Shown here in pieces: positions 62,127 through 64,000 of a stretch of 64,000 bases of DNA. A program made the translations under genes and the position numbers. The stretch is from positions 5,022,001 through 5,086,000 of the forward strand of contig NC_068570.1 in assembly GCF_025698545.1 (NCBI RefSeq), given 5' to 3'. This DNA comes from Gossypium raimondii (Eukaryota; Streptophyta; Magnoliopsida; Malvales; Malvaceae). The notes below the pieces were generated by a model. The model searched no databases. It was not told where the DNA came from and saw nothing but the letters and a program-made list of their open reading frames with translations. The number at the start of each line of letters is the position of its first letter. Positions within the stretch are counted from its first letter, which is position 1.

Positions 62127-64000
62127 TGTAACACCCCATTATCCGACCCGATCGTTGGGTCTGAGTTACGAGGTATCACATTCGTTACTGGAGAAACTAC
62201 GACCACACTATGTTCGATTATTCTATTAAATGATTAACTTCAACCAATAAAATCATACAATATGATATATAGCCATTTTTGGATCTTATATGAGCTTATA
62301 AAAGCTCTAAAGCTAACCCGAGATCAAATTAGGACCAAATTGTAAAGATTCTAAAATATCGGGTTAACATCACAACGTCAAGGGGTTCCTCATCACGACA
62401 CAACATACTGAGCAGGCCTCGTCACAACGAGCAATACACTATGTCACATCGTGGCAAAGCAACTTGGTCTCGTCGCGACGACCACTATCCGACTTCGCGA
62501 CATGACATACTAGTTCTAAGTGGTACCATTTTGACACCAACAAATTTCACCTAAAACAAATTCCATGTTGTATACATACAAGTTCAACTCAATTGTATTA
62601 TTCACATTACATCATTTCTAACATATATTACCATTCATGCATTTAGAATTCAAAGATACATGTCAAAATCTTACACTTATGACCATTTTTAGCCTTTACC
62701 ACATTCACCGATTCATTCATATGCTTAGATTACCAAAATGGTTACGTTTGATGCAATTTCATTATGTGCCAATTCTTAAGACAAGGATTCAACCTATTTG
62801 ATCATTTCAAGTTACCATTTAAACATCTAATATTCACAGTATCACATTTTATACCAAAACTAACTCCACCTAGGTACATATCATATAACGAACCAAAAAG
62901 AGACTTTAAAAACATTGATGAATCGATGATTTCAGGCTGGATGATGGATTCGTTGCTCGGGACTTTGAGATGCACCTAAACCTACGCACGAAAATAAACT
63001 GTACGATAAACGAGAAAGCTCAATGTATTTCCATGATTCAAAACAATATAACTTAGTTTATAATCAAATGTATACAATTTATATGTGCTAATTTAAACCC
63101 GTACAAATACATCATGTATCAAATTTCATTCAACACATTTATATATGCTAATGCCACATTTATACCAATGCTTTAAATGAATCACCTGTACATTACTTGA
63201 ATTAGTCAACTATATAAGCATTTCATACCAACATTACATTGCCAATGTAATTCATACAACTATTCAATTTGCAACATTTGATCATACCATATTTCCTTAC
63301 CAAATCGAATCAAATCATTTGCTAACTTTCCAAATCGACCTTTAGGCTTGTTTAACCAGTTTGCATGGTATTTTGCGTACTATCGATAATCATATATTGT
63401 ATATAAGTACATGTAGTACAACTTCATAATATTTAATCATTTTCAAATATCATTCAACCAATTCACAAATGATATCCCCTATTAACATGACTCGAACTTG
63501 AACAAATATACGAATCTCAACCAGCACACCAATTTGGCATCCAGTGCTAAGGGTGTTCAAACGATTAACCGAATCGAACTAGTATTAACCGAATAAACCA
63601 AACTTTTTAATCCTTTAACCGTTAACAGAACAAAAAATTTTTCAAAAAAAATAACCAAACCAAAATATTTTAGTTAATTCGGTCGATTAACTGAAATTTA
63701 TATGTTTTTGTTTTTTTGGTTAAAACAAGTAAAAAAATTTTGATAATGTTAATAATTTGTATTATTAATTATTAAGTTCAGTTAATTCGGTTAATTACCG
63801 GATTTTGATTTTACATTAAAATTTAAAGCTTGACATTGAAATTCAATTTTACATATATTCACTAGGGGACTCCTACTTTCTATTCTTACCAAATTTCATG
63901 AACACTTTCCATTTTATTCAATTTGGTCCCTAATGTACGAAATCAATAATTAAGCTTTACTATTTAGTCATTTTCTTAAATAAAGTTTAATTTCTATCAA
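62127..64000 (-). mobile_element. Gypsy-type LTR, 3' end inside the window, runs off the right edge
   Basis: Plus strand TGTAACACCCC at 62127, followed by CGGGATTATC-like and GAGTTACGAGGTATCACA phrases, is the reverse complement of the end of the 45268-48211 element (TAATGCCTCGTAACCC... GGGGTGTTACA). A block of GTCGCGACG-type repeats lies at 62380-62510. No coding region was found, and the other end lies beyond the window. Confidence 0.7.
63548..63810. mobile_element. Small dispersed repeat rich in GGTTAATTCGGTTAATT motifs
   Basis: AACCGAATCGAACTAG, AACCGAATAAACCAAAC and, inverted, TTAGTTAATTCGGTCGATTA and CAGTTAATTCGGTTAATTAC form an imperfect foldback of about 260 bases nested in the LTR. 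This matches the type of short non-autonomous repeat common in dicot genomes; family unassigned. Confidence 0.5.

Overview
This is a plant nuclear window: AT-rich DNA, GT-AG introns, a plant-type MYST acetyltransferase, and a dense layer of Mutator-like (MULE), LINE, LTR, SINE-like and foldback repeats. The repeat families (MULE plus plant-mobile-domain genes, gypsy-type LTRs with TGTAACA ends, CACACGGCC repeats) and the protein wording suggest a Malvaceae species, most likely cotton (Gossypium). That attribution is inference; no species marker was compared.

Four intact genes are assembled here exon by exon, and every reading frame closes. (1) A HAM1/HAM2-type MYST histone acetyltransferase on the minus strand, 1969-6374, 9 exons, 443 aa. 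(2) A large PHD-finger chromatin protein on the minus strand, 9459-20548, 19 exons, 1464 aa, with two separate PHD/zinc-knuckle/extended-PHD modules. (3) A TMEM50-like four-helix membrane protein on the plus strand, 39650-41809, 4 exons, 135 aa. (4) A conserved, low-complexity plant protein of unknown function on the minus strand, 54477-57765, 5 coding exons, 610 aa. Genes 1 and 2 both point to chromatin regulation, but nothing shows that they are co-regulated beyond shared telo-box-like motifs near their 5' ends.

Between the PHD gene and the TMEM50 gene (about 21.2-39.2 kb) lies a stack of mobile DNA: a 1.1-kb non-autonomous MULE (21258-22352), a 5'-truncated LINE (22804-26042), a reversed gypsy-type LTR relic with minisatellites (about 26.06-28.996 kb), a decayed plant mobile domain (PMD) gene (about 29.0-30.65 kb), a foldback repeat (about 31.4-32.05 kb), and a full-length 6.85-kb MULE (32318-39162). 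The MULE carries two divergently placed degenerate genes, a PMD gene on plus and a MULE transposase on minus, with about 200-bp terminal inverted repeats and a perfect 9-bp target duplication. Its right end sits under 0.5 kb from the TMEM50 start codon.

From 42 to 54 kb there are gene fragments (a GH17 glucanase exon and a probable APD-type E3 ligase first exon), a 2.9-kb LTR-like element with a 5-bp target duplication, SINE-like tRNA-derived repeats, a foldback MITE and a copia gag fragment. From 58.8 kb to the end there is AT-rich spacer, a third PMD relic and the start of another LTR element that runs off the window.

The most interesting system is the MULE/PMD composite: an element with a captured or co-resident PMD gene, a matching deletion derivative inserted into an almost identical T-rich target, and decay in which most stop codons can be explained by G:C-to-A:T transitions.
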